Notes under the pieces: model-generated
The model's database searches: none
Told to the model about the DNA's origin: nothing
What the model saw: only the letters and a program-made list of their open reading frames with translations
Shown: piece after piece, positions 50,989-59,617 of the stretch
Layout: each line of letters starts with the position of its first letter
Position numbering within the stretch: position 1 is the stretch's first letter
Position numbers and translations under genes: made by a program
Origin: Mesorhizobium alhagi CCNWXJ12-2
GTDB taxonomy: Bacteria; Pseudomonadota; Alphaproteobacteria; Rhizobiales; Rhizobiaceae
NCBI RefSeq assembly: GCF_000236565.1
Contig: NZ_AHAM01000058.1
Coordinates: 1 to 64,000, forward strand
Reading direction: 5' to 3'
DNA: 64,000 nt

Positions 50989-51323
50989 GGCGATCATCCC
51001 TCTCTTTTCAAATCGTGATTGTGTCGCTTGGCGCACGCGGAAAATCAAGGCGCTCGCCGTTTTCAGGTCCCGCCTGGCCGGGTTTGCCCGAAAACTGTTT
51101 CGCATTTGTCACGGTCCCGCGCCCCCCCGCAAATATTCTGCTTGCAGCTTCAGGCGCGAAGACTAGCATCCCGGCGAACGGAAGCGACCCCGATGCTCAC
51201 CGAACCAAATCGCAATCCCGGATCGCACCGTTATGGCAAGCCGAGCCTGTGGTGGCCGCCGCCGCGGGCGGAATGAGCTTTTTTCATCCGAGAGAAGTGA
51301 ATTCCAGCTGACGAGACATCACC

Positions 51324-52436
51324 ATGAACACCATGCTTTCCGTGAATGCCGGGGAGGCCGGGCTTGCCGTCACCTTCGCGTCCGGCGAAACCGTTTCCTA
51401 TCCGTGGCTCTGGCTGAAGGACAACGCGCCTTCGTCATTCCATCCCCAAACCGAGGAGCGGATTTTCGACCTGACCAGCGTCGAGCCCTCGCTCCAGCCG
51501 CTGCGGGTCGAGGCGACCGGCAACGGCGTCGCCATCACCTGGTCGAACGATACCGCCGAGGACTTGCTGCCGGCGGGTTTCTTCGACGCCCATCGGCCCG
51601 GCCGCGCACGCGACGACCCGGCCGACATCGCCCCCCGGCTCTGGGACGGATCGCTCCGCTTCGAGGCTGTCCCGCGCCGTGCCGCGCCGGCGCTCATGAA
51701 GGACGATGACGCCCTGCTTGCCTGGCTCAAGGCCACTGCCGCATTCGGCCTTTCCATCGTGGACGGCCTCGACGACGACCCCGAAGCGGGCAGGCTCGTG
51801 GCGGAACGGATCGCGTTCCTCAGGCAGACCAATTTCGGCACGATTTTCGAAGTTGTTTCCATGCCCAATCCCAACAACCTCGCCTATACGCCCGTCGCAC
51901 TGCCGCTGCACACCGACCTGGCCAATCAGGAGGTGCCGCCCGGCTACCAGTTCCTGCATTGCGTTTCCAACGGGGCGGAAGGCGGCGGATCGACCTTCGC
52001 CGACGGGTTCGCCGTCGCGGCGGCGCTGAAGGACGAGGACCCGGAGGCCTATCGCCTGCTGTGCGAAGTCGAGATTCCCTTCCGGTTCCATGACGCGGAT
52101 TACGATATCAGGGGCCGGTTTCCCGTGATCGTCACCGACAGCAGAGGCGAAGTCACCGAACTGCGCTTCAATGCGCATCTGGTCGACGTCATCGACCTTC
52201 CTTCAGAGAAGGCGGTATCGTTCTACGCTGCCTATCGAAAGCTCATGGGCATGATCCGCAGCGAGCGGTTCATGATCGCCTACCGGCTGAAAGCCGGCGA
52301 GATGGCGGTGTTCGACAATCGCCGCGTGCTCCACGGGCGGCAGGCGTTCAACCCCAACACCGGACGCCGCCATTTGCGCGGCTGCTATGTCGATCGCGGC
52401 GAGTTCCTGAGCCGCATCCGGGTCCTGTCGCGGTAG
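51324..52436 (+). CDS. Gamma-butyrobetaine hydroxylase-like dioxygenase
   Basis: 370 residues. An N-terminal DUF971-type domain (VTFASGETVSYPWLWLKDNA) and a TauD domain are fused as in gamma-butyrobetaine dioxygenase. The iron ligands are the HxD in LPLHTDLANQEVPPGYQFLH and a distal His in FDNRRVLHGRQAF, with an RHLRG arginine for 2-oxoglutarate. It probably hydroxylates gamma-butyrobetaine to carnitine or a related betaine. No carnitine gene is adjacent, so the substrate is inferred. Confidence 0.8.
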   Translation: MNTMLSVNAGEAGLAVTFASGETVSYPWLWLKDNAPSSFHPQTEERIFDLTSVEPSLQPLRVEATGNGVAITWSNDTAEDLLPAGFFDAHRPGRARDDPADIAPRLWDGSLRFEAVPRRAAPALMKDDDALLAWLKATAAFGLSIVDGLDDDPEAGRLVAERIAFLRQTNFGTIFEVVSMPNPNNLAYTPVALPLHTDLANQEVPPGYQFLHCVSNGAEGGGSTFADGFAVAAALKDEDPEAYRLLCEVEIPFRFHDADYDIRGRFPVIVTDSRGEVTELRFNAHLVDVIDLPSEKAVSFYAAYRKLMGMIRSERFMIAYRLKAGEMAVFDNRRVLHGRQAFNPNTGRRHLRGCYVDRGEFLSRIRVLSR

Positions 52437-52450
52437 CATCCACCGAAAGG

Positions 52451-52478
52451 AAAATGGCGGCGTCGCCGCCGCCATTTT
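52451..52478. terminator. Bidirectional terminator between convergent genes
   Basis: An 11-bp stem (AAAATGGCGGC with GCCGCCATTTT, 6-nt loop) ends in four T on each strand, between the dioxygenase and the homospermidine synthase stops. Confidence 0.75.
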
Positions 52479-52481
52479 CAG

Positions 52482-53927
52482 TCACCGGACCAGTATGTTG
52501 CGGAACTGCCAGGCGTCCTTCGTATCGAGGTCTTCCGGGAACAGGCCGGGGCGGCCCTCCAGCGGCGTCCAGTCGGTGTAATAGCCCCTCACCGGCCCGA
52601 GATAGGGCGTCTGCACTTCGAGGCAACGCCGATAGTCCATCTCGTCGGCCTCGACGATGCCTGCCTGAGGATTTTCCAGCGCCCAGACCATTCCGGCCAG
52701 AACCGCAGAGGTGACCTGCAGGCCGGTTGCGTTCTGGTAGGGCGCCAACTTGCGCGCCTCGGCGAGCGAAAGCTGCGAGCCGTACCAATAGGCGTTCTTC
52801 GCGTGGCCGTAGAGCAGCACGCCGAGTTCGTCCACGCCGTCGACAAGTTCGTCCTCGTCGAGCACGTGATGCACCGGCTGCGCGTTGCCGCCCGACCCGA
52901 ACATCTCGTGCAGCGACAGTATGGCGTCATTGCAGGGATGGTAGGCGTAGTGACAGGTCGGACGGTAGGAGACCTTGCCCTTCTTGTCGCGCAGGGTGAA
53001 GAAATCGGCGATCGAGATCGCCTCATTGTGGGTAACGAGAAAGCCGTATTGCGGCCCGGGCGTCGGGCACCATGTCCGCACCCGCGTGTTGGCGCCCGGT
53101 TGTTCGAGGAAGATCGCGGCCTTCGAGCCCTTCTTCTGCTTGCGGGCGTTTTTCGGCATCCATTTCTCATGCGTGCCCCAGCCGAGTTCGGCCGGCTGCA
53201 GCCCCTCGGAAATGAAGCCCTCGACCGACCAGGTGTTCCAGAACACGTTCATCGGCTTGGGGTTCTTGGTGCGCTGCGTGTCGCGCTCGGCGATGTGGAT
53301 GCCTTTGACGCCGGCCTGCTTCATCAGCCGCGCCCAGCCCTCGCGGTCGCCTTCCGCCGGCTCGGCGAATTCGAGCCCAAGGTCGTTTGCGAGATTGACC
53401 AGCGCCTGCTTGACGAACCACGAAACCATGCCCGGATTGGCGCCGCAGGTGGAAATTGCCGTCGCGCCGCCGGGATTCTTGCGCTTCTCCTCGAGAAGCG
53501 CTTCGCGGAGCGCATAGTTGGTGCGGCTGGCATTGTCGGCCGTGGCATCGAAGTAGAAACCGAGCCAGGGCTCGATCACCGTATCGACGTAGAGAACGCC
53601 GAGCTTGCGGCAGAGCCGCATCAGGTCGACCGAGCCGGTGTCCACCGAAAGGTTGACGCAAAAGCCCTGGCCGCCGCCCGCGGTCAGAAGCGGCGTCAGC
53701 AACTTCTTGTAGTTCTTCTTGGTCACCGACTCCTGCAGGAAGGCGATGCCGCGTTCGTCGAGCAGCTTGCGGTCGTCGTCGCGCGGATCGATGACCGTCA
53801 TGCGGGATTTGTCGAATTTGAAATGGCGCTCGATGAGGGGAAGCGTGCCGCGGCCGATCGACCCGAAGCCGATCATCACCACCGGGCCGGTAATTTCACC
53901 GTGGACGGGCCATTTTTCTTTCGCCAT
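52482..53927 (-). CDS. hss: Homospermidine synthase
   Basis: 481 residues. The nucleotide-binding start VVMIGFGSIGRGTLPLIERH is followed by the family core, with VDTVIEPWLGFYFDATADNA, TAISTCGANPGMVSWFVKQA, and the C-terminal NAYWYGSQLSLAEARKLAPY. It condenses two putrescines (or spermidine and putrescine) to homospermidine with NAD as cofactor, the common polyamine of rhizobia. A gene on the other side of a terminator is unrelated. Confidence 0.92.
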   Translation of the reverse strand: MAKEKWPVHGEITGPVVMIGFGSIGRGTLPLIERHFKFDKSRMTVIDPRDDDRKLLDERGIAFLQESVTKKNYKKLLTPLLTAGGGQGFCVNLSVDTGSVDLMRLCRKLGVLYVDTVIEPWLGFYFDATADNASRTNYALREALLEEKRKNPGGATAISTCGANPGMVSWFVKQALVNLANDLGLEFAEPAEGDREGWARLMKQAGVKGIHIAERDTQRTKNPKPMNVFWNTWSVEGFISEGLQPAELGWGTHEKWMPKNARKQKKGSKAAIFLEQPGANTRVRTWCPTPGPQYGFLVTHNEAISIADFFTLRDKKGKVSYRPTCHYAYHPCNDAILSLHEMFGSGGNAQPVHHVLDEDELVDGVDELGVLLYGHAKNAYWYGSQLSLAEARKLAPYQNATGLQVTSAVLAGMVWALENPQAGIVEADEMDYRRCLEVQTPYLGPVRGYYTDWTPLEGRPGLFPEDLDTKDAWQFRNILVR

Positions 53928-54030
53928 TCTTCAGACACTCCTGGTTCGCGCGTTATGCGTGCATCTCGACGGGTGGTCGAGTTGAAGACCATAGTTCCTC
54001 GTCACAATAAAGCGAAAACCGCCAAGCTGG

Positions 54031-54921
54031 TTAGCGCCGAGCCAAGCCCCGCAGCACCGCCACCAGCCTGTCGCGGTCGGCGGTCAGGCCCTTATAGTCC
54101 AGTTGCGCCGCGTCGAGCCCTTCGAGCTGACCGGCAAAGGACGCGGCGAGCGCGGCGCGCTTGGGATGTTTTTCGATCGTCGCCAGCGGGTCGAGATGGA
54201 TGCGGATGGTGAAAAGAATGTCGCCCGAAACCGGCAGCTTGCGCAGCGTCTGGCGCTCGACGCGGATGAAGGCCTGAGCCGCGATCTCGTCGCTCGAGAA
54301 ATTTGACGGCCGGTATGTCGCCCGGTCGACGCGCTCCTGGTGCGAGAACGGCAGGTAAAGGTCGTTGCCGGCCTGCAGCGACCAATTCCAGCGCAGCACC
54401 GCCTGGCCCTGGAGGCTGTCGAACATGCGGCTTATCAGATCGGCATTGCGGGTGCCGCCGCCGAAGCCCGGCACCGGCGCGTGAATTTCATGCAGCGGCC
54501 GCCCGAATTTTTCGCGCAGAGACCAGGATGACGGAAAGCACAGCGACCCCGCCGCCAGCCGCCAGCCGTTCTCGCCTCTGCGCATCAGGATCAGGTCTTC
54601 CGGGACGAGCAGGGATGCGGTGAGGAGCGGCGGCTCCGCCGCGTCGCCGGTCCGCGTGTCGGCTCTCAACCGCTCGAGGAGCTCCGGATGATATCGGGCC
54701 AGATGCGCCTCGATGAGGTCGAGCACCTCGCGCTGCGCTTCCCGCGTATCCGGCTCCTCGACGAAAACCTTGTCGGGAACTGTCGCGTAGAGCCGGCGTT
54801 TCTCGGCCAGATACATGTCCAGATCGTCGCCGACCTCAATCCATTCGGCGAGGTTCAGCGGCTTCAGGCCGATCGAGAACGGTTTTGATGAGCCGTCATA
54901 GGGGGTGTGGAGGGGAGACAT
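54031..54921 (-). CDS. DUF3445 protein (heme-dependent oxidative N-demethylase-like)
   Basis: 296 residues from the ATG at 54921; a longer start at 54969 is less likely because the extra residues look non-conserved. The family shows FSIGLKPLNLAEWIEVGDDL near the start, SSWSLREKFGRPLHEIHAPV with the heme-region histidine pair (about 150-170), and LRKLPVSGDILFTIRIHLDP. Characterised relatives use heme to demethylate dimethylamine-type substrates. The substrate here is unknown. Confidence 0.75.
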   Translation of the reverse strand: MSPLHTPYDGSSKPFSIGLKPLNLAEWIEVGDDLDMYLAEKRRLYATVPDKVFVEEPDTREAQREVLDLIEAHLARYHPELLERLRADTRTGDAAEPPLLTASLLVPEDLILMRRGENGWRLAAGSLCFPSSWSLREKFGRPLHEIHAPVPGFGGGTRNADLISRMFDSLQGQAVLRWNWSLQAGNDLYLPFSHQERVDRATYRPSNFSSDEIAAQAFIRVERQTLRKLPVSGDILFTIRIHLDPLATIEKHPKRAALAASFAGQLEGLDAAQLDYKGLTADRDRLVAVLRGLARR

Positions 54922-55043
54922 TGCTACGAGGTCAAAATCACATGTGTTTCGGACAGTAGCACCCTTCATAACGCACGTGAAAATAGCGTGTGATGGCCAC
55001 TTTCCGTCAAGGTCATTCGAGGGGAAGCGATCAGGCAGGGTTG

Positions 55044-55229
55044 TTACTGGCCGTTGTCGATGTCCAAAGTTGCTGACTCGCGACGGCTGTCTCTCTGCTG
55101 CGGCCCGTGGGCGGCGATGGCTTCCCTGATCACGGCGGACCTGCTTTGTCCGGACGCTCGGGCGTAATCTTCCAACTCTCGCTTCAAGGCGGTGGGAAGA
55201 CGAAGGGTCAATTGCTTGCTTAAAGTCAT
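55044..55229 (-). CDS. Ribbon-helix-helix (CopG/MetJ-like) antitoxin or regulator
   Basis: 61 residues from the ATG at 55229. MTLSKQLTLRLPTALKRELE and the following DYARASGQSRSAVIREAI form a ribbon-helix-helix domain as in small antitoxins. The end is polar. No toxin gene follows or precedes within the neighbourhood, so it is an orphan regulator or a decayed toxin-antitoxin pair. It borders a large inverted repeat. Confidence 0.75.
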   Translation of the reverse strand: MTLSKQLTLRLPTALKRELEDYARASGQSRSAVIREAIAAHGPQQRDSRRESATLDIDNGQ

Positions 55230-55291
55230 GGCGGAATCGTAGCGCGTTTTATCTCGCGGCGGTAGAAGATAATGAGACGATCTGCGCAACT

Positions 55292-55474
55292 GCGCATTCT
55301 TCTCCGCCCCCTCTGTCCTGCCGGACATCTCCCCCGCAAGGGGGGGAGATTAGCGGCTTCGCTGCCGCCACCAATCTTTCGGCGCTGCAAGGTGGTCGCG
55401 GCATTTGTGGCGGCCAATTTCCCCCCTTGCGGGGGAGATGTCCGGCAGGACAGAGGGGGTGGAGAAGAATGCGC
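55292..55474. repeat. Large intergenic inverted repeat
   Basis: Arms of about 54 nt (55292-55345 and 55421-55474) are nearly identical inverted copies, with sequences such as CTGTCCTGCCGGACATCTCC shared, separated by about 75 nt. They would form a long hairpin in RNA or a cruciform. The same style of repeat, rich in CCCCC and GGGGG, occurs at 57421-57569, suggesting a dispersed element family. Confidence 0.75.
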
Positions 55475-55477
55475 TGT

Positions 55478-56137
55478 CTAACCCAGGCGCGCCCTGATCA
55501 GACCTCTTAGCGAGTTTCCGACGAAAATCGCGTTCGCGCGACGCAGATCCTCCTCGGTCAGCATTGCCTCCTTGGCCTTGCCGCTTTCCAGCAGTTCGCC
55601 GCGAAGCACGCCGGGCAGCAGGCCGCATCGCAACGGTGGCGTCAGCAGGACGCCGTCGCCCATATCGGCAAAGATGTTAGTAATCGTGCCTTCGCAGACC
55701 TCGCCGCGCTGGTTCAGCAGGATCACCTCGTCCGCCTCCTCGCGCGAAAATTCCGCGCGTGCCGCATCATAGACGGCGCGGCGCGTCGTCTTGTGGCGCA
55801 GCAGCGGATCGTTCGCGTCCAGCCGCGTTTCGGCAATTCGCAACGCCCAGACGACGTCCGGCGCGAGCGGCGTGAACGGCTGCGTCGTAACCTCCGGCTT
55901 ACCGTCTCGTGCCAGCGTCAGGCGAACGCGCAGCGCCGCGTCGCCGCCCACTGCATCCCGAAGCGCGCGGTCGATCCCGGCCGGCGACAGGTCGAACCCA
56001 AGCTCGCGCGCCGAGGCTGCTAGCCGCGCCATGTGCCGCTCCAGCCGCACAAAGCCCCGTGCCGGCTCCCAGCGCAGCGTCTCGATCAGCTCGAAGCCGG
56101 CACCGTTCCCGTCGCGAACCGCGCTTTCAGAAGGCAT
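55478..56137 (-). CDS. pabC: 4-amino-4-deoxychorismate lyase-like (class IV aminotransferase)
   Basis: 219 residues from the ATG at 56137. The family fold IV markers are visible: FELIETLRWEPARGFVRLER near the start, the lysine of DPLLRHKTTRRAVYDAARAE that should bind pyridoxal phosphate, and EVILLNQRGEVCEGTITNIF. It releases pyruvate to give 4-aminobenzoate for folate. It overlaps pabB by 52 bases in another frame, so the two genes are co-translated. Confidence 0.82.
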   Translation of the reverse strand: MPSESAVRDGNGAGFELIETLRWEPARGFVRLERHMARLAASARELGFDLSPAGIDRALRDAVGGDAALRVRLTLARDGKPEVTTQPFTPLAPDVVWALRIAETRLDANDPLLRHKTTRRAVYDAARAEFSREEADEVILLNQRGEVCEGTITNIFADMGDGVLLTPPLRCGLLPGVLRGELLESGKAKEAMLTEEDLRRANAIFVGNSLRGLIRARLG

Positions 56138-57231
56138 TCCGCATATTCCTCCTCGACGGTGGAATCGAACACTATGCCGCCGCCGATATTGTAGACGGCT
56201 TCGCCGCCCGGAAAGAGCGAGATGGTGCGGATCGCCACCGAGAACCGCATCGTGCCGTCCGGCGCAATCCAGCCTATGGCGCCGCAATAGACGTCGCGCG
56301 GCTTGCCCTCCAGCGCGTGCAGGATTTCCATGGCGCGGATCTTCGGCGCTCCAGTGATCGACCCGCACGGAAACAGCGCCGCAAAGATTTGAGCGATGGT
56401 CAGGTCAGGCAGGAGTTTCGCGCGCACCCGGCTCACCATCTGGTGCACGGTCGGGTAGGTCTCGATGCGGAAAAGCTCCGGCACGTCGAGCGTGCCGACT
56501 TCGCTGATCAGCGAGATGTCGTTGCGCAACAGATCGACGATCATGCGGTTTTCCGCCTGGTTCTTCGGGTCGTTGCGCAGGAACTCGCGCTGCGCCTCGT
56601 CCTCCTCCTTCGTCGTGCCGCGCGGGGCGGTGCCCTTCATCGGATGCGTCTCGATCCAGCCTTCGCGGTCGATCTCGAAGAAGAGTTCCGGCGAGCGCGA
56701 CAGGACGAGCGGCTCGCCCAGCGAAACCAGCGCGCCGTATTTTACCGGCTGGCGCGCCGTCAGCGCATTGAAGGCAGCGAGCGCCTCGCCCGACCATTGC
56801 GCGTTTACCGGAAAGGTCAGATTGGCCTGGTAGCAGTCGCCCTCGCGCAGATGCCGGTGCAGCCGCGCGAACCGTTTTTCGTAATCTTCGAACGACCAGC
56901 TTGCTCGCGCGTCGAAGATCGGCCCGTTGCTGGGCGGCGCTTGCCGGTCGGGCGGGGAGGTATCGGATGGGCCGTCGAACACGCCGAGACAGAAGAGCGG
57001 CGCGCGCCGGCCTTCAGGCAGAAGCGGCCTGAGCTTCGGCTCGAACAGATAGCCGGCCTCGTAGGAGAAATAGCCGGCAAGCCACTTTCCCGATTCATGG
57101 GCGGCCTGCGCCGCTTCCAGCGCCGGGAAGAAACTTTCCGCCGTATCAGGGGCGATGATTTCGCGCGGCTGCTCGAACAGCACCTCGCGCCCGGCCGGGT
57201 CGTCGCGGAAGAGGACGAAGGGTGAGGACAT
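56086..57231 (-). CDS. pabB: Aminodeoxychorismate synthase component I
   Basis: 381 residues from the ATG at 57231; an ATG at 57252 would add seven residues. The chorismate-binding core is present: SPELFFEIDREGWIETHPMK, MKGTAPRGTTKEEDEAQREF, and ALFPCGSITGAPKIRAMEIL. The N-terminus (MSSPFVLFRDDPAGREVLFE) is a typical PabB start. It makes aminodeoxychorismate from chorismate and ammonia for folate synthesis, with PabA presumably elsewhere. The C-terminal 52 bases overlap pabC. Confidence 0.88.
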   Translation of the reverse strand: MSSPFVLFRDDPAGREVLFEQPREIIAPDTAESFFPALEAAQAAHESGKWLAGYFSYEAGYLFEPKLRPLLPEGRRAPLFCLGVFDGPSDTSPPDRQAPPSNGPIFDARASWSFEDYEKRFARLHRHLREGDCYQANLTFPVNAQWSGEALAAFNALTARQPVKYGALVSLGEPLVLSRSPELFFEIDREGWIETHPMKGTAPRGTTKEEDEAQREFLRNDPKNQAENRMIVDLLRNDISLISEVGTLDVPELFRIETYPTVHQMVSRVRAKLLPDLTIAQIFAALFPCGSITGAPKIRAMEILHALEGKPRDVYCGAIGWIAPDGTMRFSVAIRTISLFPGGEAVYNIGGGIVFDSTVEEEYAECLLKARFATGTVPASS

Positions 57232-57279
57232 TGTCGCCAATTCTAATGCCATCTAACGGGGAGGGCTGGTGATCCTTCG

Positions 57280-57385
57280 CGCCCCCTGCAAGGGGGGAGA
57301 TCAGTTGATGCCTCAGGCGCCGCCCATTCTGCGACGGTCAAAGTTGGCGAAGACGTCAATGACAGCCAATCTCCCCCCGTGTGGG
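57280..57385. repeat. Degenerate copy of the intergenic inverted repeat
   Basis: Inverted segments CCCCCTGCAAGGGGGGAGAT and ATCTCCCCCC are recognisable about 80 bases apart, resembling the element at 55292. It lies in the 406-base gap 57232-57637, which contains no convincing gene. Confidence 0.5.
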
Positions 57386-57420
57386 CAGTGCTGTTGCATA
57401 TGGATGAAGCACGACGCTGA

Positions 57421-57569
57421 CGACCCCCTCCCCCTTGAGGGGAGGGATAGAGGGTGGGGGTAGAAACCACGCCGATCGCCTCCGAACCACCCTGTTTTTG
57501 CGGCAAATCGGATAGGAAAGCTGTCTTCATACCCCCACCCTCTATCCCTCCCCTCAAGGGGGAGGGAGT
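57421..57569. repeat. Second large intergenic inverted repeat
   Basis: Arms of 41 nt (57421-57461 and 57529-57569) match at 40 of 41 positions as inverted copies (for example GGGGAGGGATAGAGGGTGGG) around a 67-nt centre. A further short palindrome CCCTGCCC/GGGCAGGG follows at about 57602-57622. Confidence 0.8.
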
Positions 57570-57637
57570 CGCCAGCGCCTCATTCCAATTATATGCGATT
57601 GCCCTGCCCTTAAGGGGCAGGGTAACGCCGACCTGGC

Positions 57638-59473
57638 TCACTCCAGCGCTTCCAATTCGTCGATCAGGTCGCCGATGACGCCGAGCCCGATCTGCCAGAA
57701 GGCCGGATCCGTGGCATCGAGCCCGAACGGCGCCAGGATCTCGGAATGATGCTTGGTGCCGCCGGCTCGCAGCATGTCGAAATACTTCTCCTGAAAACCG
57801 CGTTCGGCGTTCTGGTAGACGGCGTAGAGCGAGTTCACCAGGCAGTCGCCGAATGCATAGGCATAGACGTAGAAGGGCGAGTGGATGAAGTGCGGTATGT
57901 AGGTCCAGAACGTCTCGTAGCCCTCGCGCAGCCTGATCGCCGGGCCCAGGCTGTCGGCCTGCACCTCCAGCCAAAACTGGCCGAGTCGGTCGGCGGTCAG
58001 CTCGCCATTCTTGCGCTCGGTATGCACCTTGCGCTCGAACTCGTAGAAGGCGATCTGGCGCACCACCGTGTTGATCATGTCCTCGACCTTCTGGGCGAGC
58101 ATGGCCTTGCGCTCCCGACGGTCGCTGGTCTTGTCGAGCAGCGAACGGAAGGTCAGCATCTCGCCGAATACCGAGGCGGTTTCGGCGAGCGTCAGCGGCG
58201 TCGAGGCCATGAGGGGCCCCTGCGCCCCGGCCAGCACCTGGTGCACGCCATGCCCGAGTTCGTGCGCGAGCGTCATCACATCGCGCGGCTTGCCCATGTA
58301 GTTGAGGAGCACATAGGGGTGCGCCGACGGCACCGTCGGATGCGCGAACGCGCCCGGCGCCTTGCCGGGCCGCACAGGCGCGTCGATCCAGCGGCGGTCG
58401 AAGAACTTCCGCGCAATATCCGCCATGTCCGGCGAAAAACGGTGATAGGCCGACAGAACCGTGTTTTTTGCTTCGTCCCATCCGATGGTCGCCTGCGGTG
58501 TTTCGGGCAGCGGCGCGTTGCGGTCCCAATGGTTCATGGTCTCCATGCCGAGCCAGCGCGCCTTCATCGCATAATAGCGATGCGACAGACGCGGATAGGC
58601 CTCGCGAACGGCCATGGCAAGCGCATCAACGACGCTCCGCTCGACGCGGTTGGCCAGATGCCGCGAATCGGCGATGTCCTCGAAGCCGCGCCAGCGGTCG
58701 GAGATCTCCTTGTCCTTCGACAGCGTGTTGGTGATCAGCGTGAAGGTGCGCAGATTCGCCTTGAAGGTCTTCGCCAGCGCCTCGGCGGCGGCGCGGCGCA
58801 CCTCGCCGTCGGGATCCTGAAGCTTGTTGAGCGTCGGCTCCAGCGTCAGTTCCTCGCCGCCGACCTCGAAGCGCAGATCGGTCATCGTCTCGTCGAACAG
58901 CCGGTTCCAGGCGCCGCGTCCGGTGATCGACTTTTCGTGGAAGAGCTGTTCGATGCGGTCCTCGAGCTGGTAGGGCTTGTCCTTCCGGAGGTCGAGCACC
59001 CATGGCCGGTAGTGGCCGAATGCGGGGTCGGCGTCGAGCGCGGAGAGAATCAGCGAATCGTCCACCAGGTTCAGTTCGAGCGCGAAGAAAAGCAGGTGCG
59101 CGCTGGCGTCGGTCATCTTCTCCTGCACGTCGCCATAGAGCTTGGCGCGCTGCGGGTCGGAAGTGTCGCCGGCATAGACCAGCCCGGCATAGGAGGCGAT
59201 CTTGCCGACCAGTTCCTCGATCGCCTCATATTCGCGCAGCGCCTCGCCAAGGCGGCCTTCGGCGCCGCGCGCGGCTTCGCTCGAAAGCGTGCCTTTCCAG
59301 CGTTCCTCGAAAGCGATGGCCTGTTCAGCCGCCTTCGCCAGGTCGCGCTTCAGCTCCGGCGCATCCATGCCCGGATAGAGATCGCCGAGATCCCACTCAG
59401 GCAGGTCTCCGAGTGCGGAGGAAACCTGGCTTGCCGCCAGGGCCGCGGCCTTTGCGCCGGGGTTCAGTGCCAT
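57638..59473 (-). CDS. pepF: Oligoendopeptidase F (M3 family)
   Basis: 611 residues. The zinc motif HELGH lies at about 401-405 in VMTLAHELGHGVHQVLAGAQ, and the third ligand lies downstream in TLAETASVFGEMLTFRS. Family sequence WVLDLRKDKPYQLEDRIEQL and the C-terminal HFIHSPFYVYAYAFGDCLVN are typical. It degrades short peptides in the cytoplasm. No operon partner is evident, and the gene follows a repeat-rich gap. Confidence 0.9.
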   Translation of the reverse strand: MALNPGAKAAALAASQVSSALGDLPEWDLGDLYPGMDAPELKRDLAKAAEQAIAFEERWKGTLSSEAARGAEGRLGEALREYEAIEELVGKIASYAGLVYAGDTSDPQRAKLYGDVQEKMTDASAHLLFFALELNLVDDSLILSALDADPAFGHYRPWVLDLRKDKPYQLEDRIEQLFHEKSITGRGAWNRLFDETMTDLRFEVGGEELTLEPTLNKLQDPDGEVRRAAAEALAKTFKANLRTFTLITNTLSKDKEISDRWRGFEDIADSRHLANRVERSVVDALAMAVREAYPRLSHRYYAMKARWLGMETMNHWDRNAPLPETPQATIGWDEAKNTVLSAYHRFSPDMADIARKFFDRRWIDAPVRPGKAPGAFAHPTVPSAHPYVLLNYMGKPRDVMTLAHELGHGVHQVLAGAQGPLMASTPLTLAETASVFGEMLTFRSLLDKTSDRRERKAMLAQKVEDMINTVVRQIAFYEFERKVHTERKNGELTADRLGQFWLEVQADSLGPAIRLREGYETFWTYIPHFIHSPFYVYAYAFGDCLVNSLYAVYQNAERGFQEKYFDMLRAGGTKHHSEILAPFGLDATDPAFWQIGLGVIGDLIDELEALE

Positions 59474-59617
59474 GATGTCCGCCTTCCGATTCCAGGTATG
59501 CGCCGCGTAAACCCGACCGCTCGATTCCCCGGCTTTTTCGAAGCCATTTATTTAGAACCCTGTGCCAGGATGATCCAGACGGCAATAACGCCCGTACCCG
59601 CCATCTCCTAACCAAAT

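Noticed and set aside
57243-58529. Open frame overlapping pepF in another frame
   Set aside because: It reads through the inverted repeats and antisense-like arginine-rich text, while pepF carries the HELGH motif and full-length homology.
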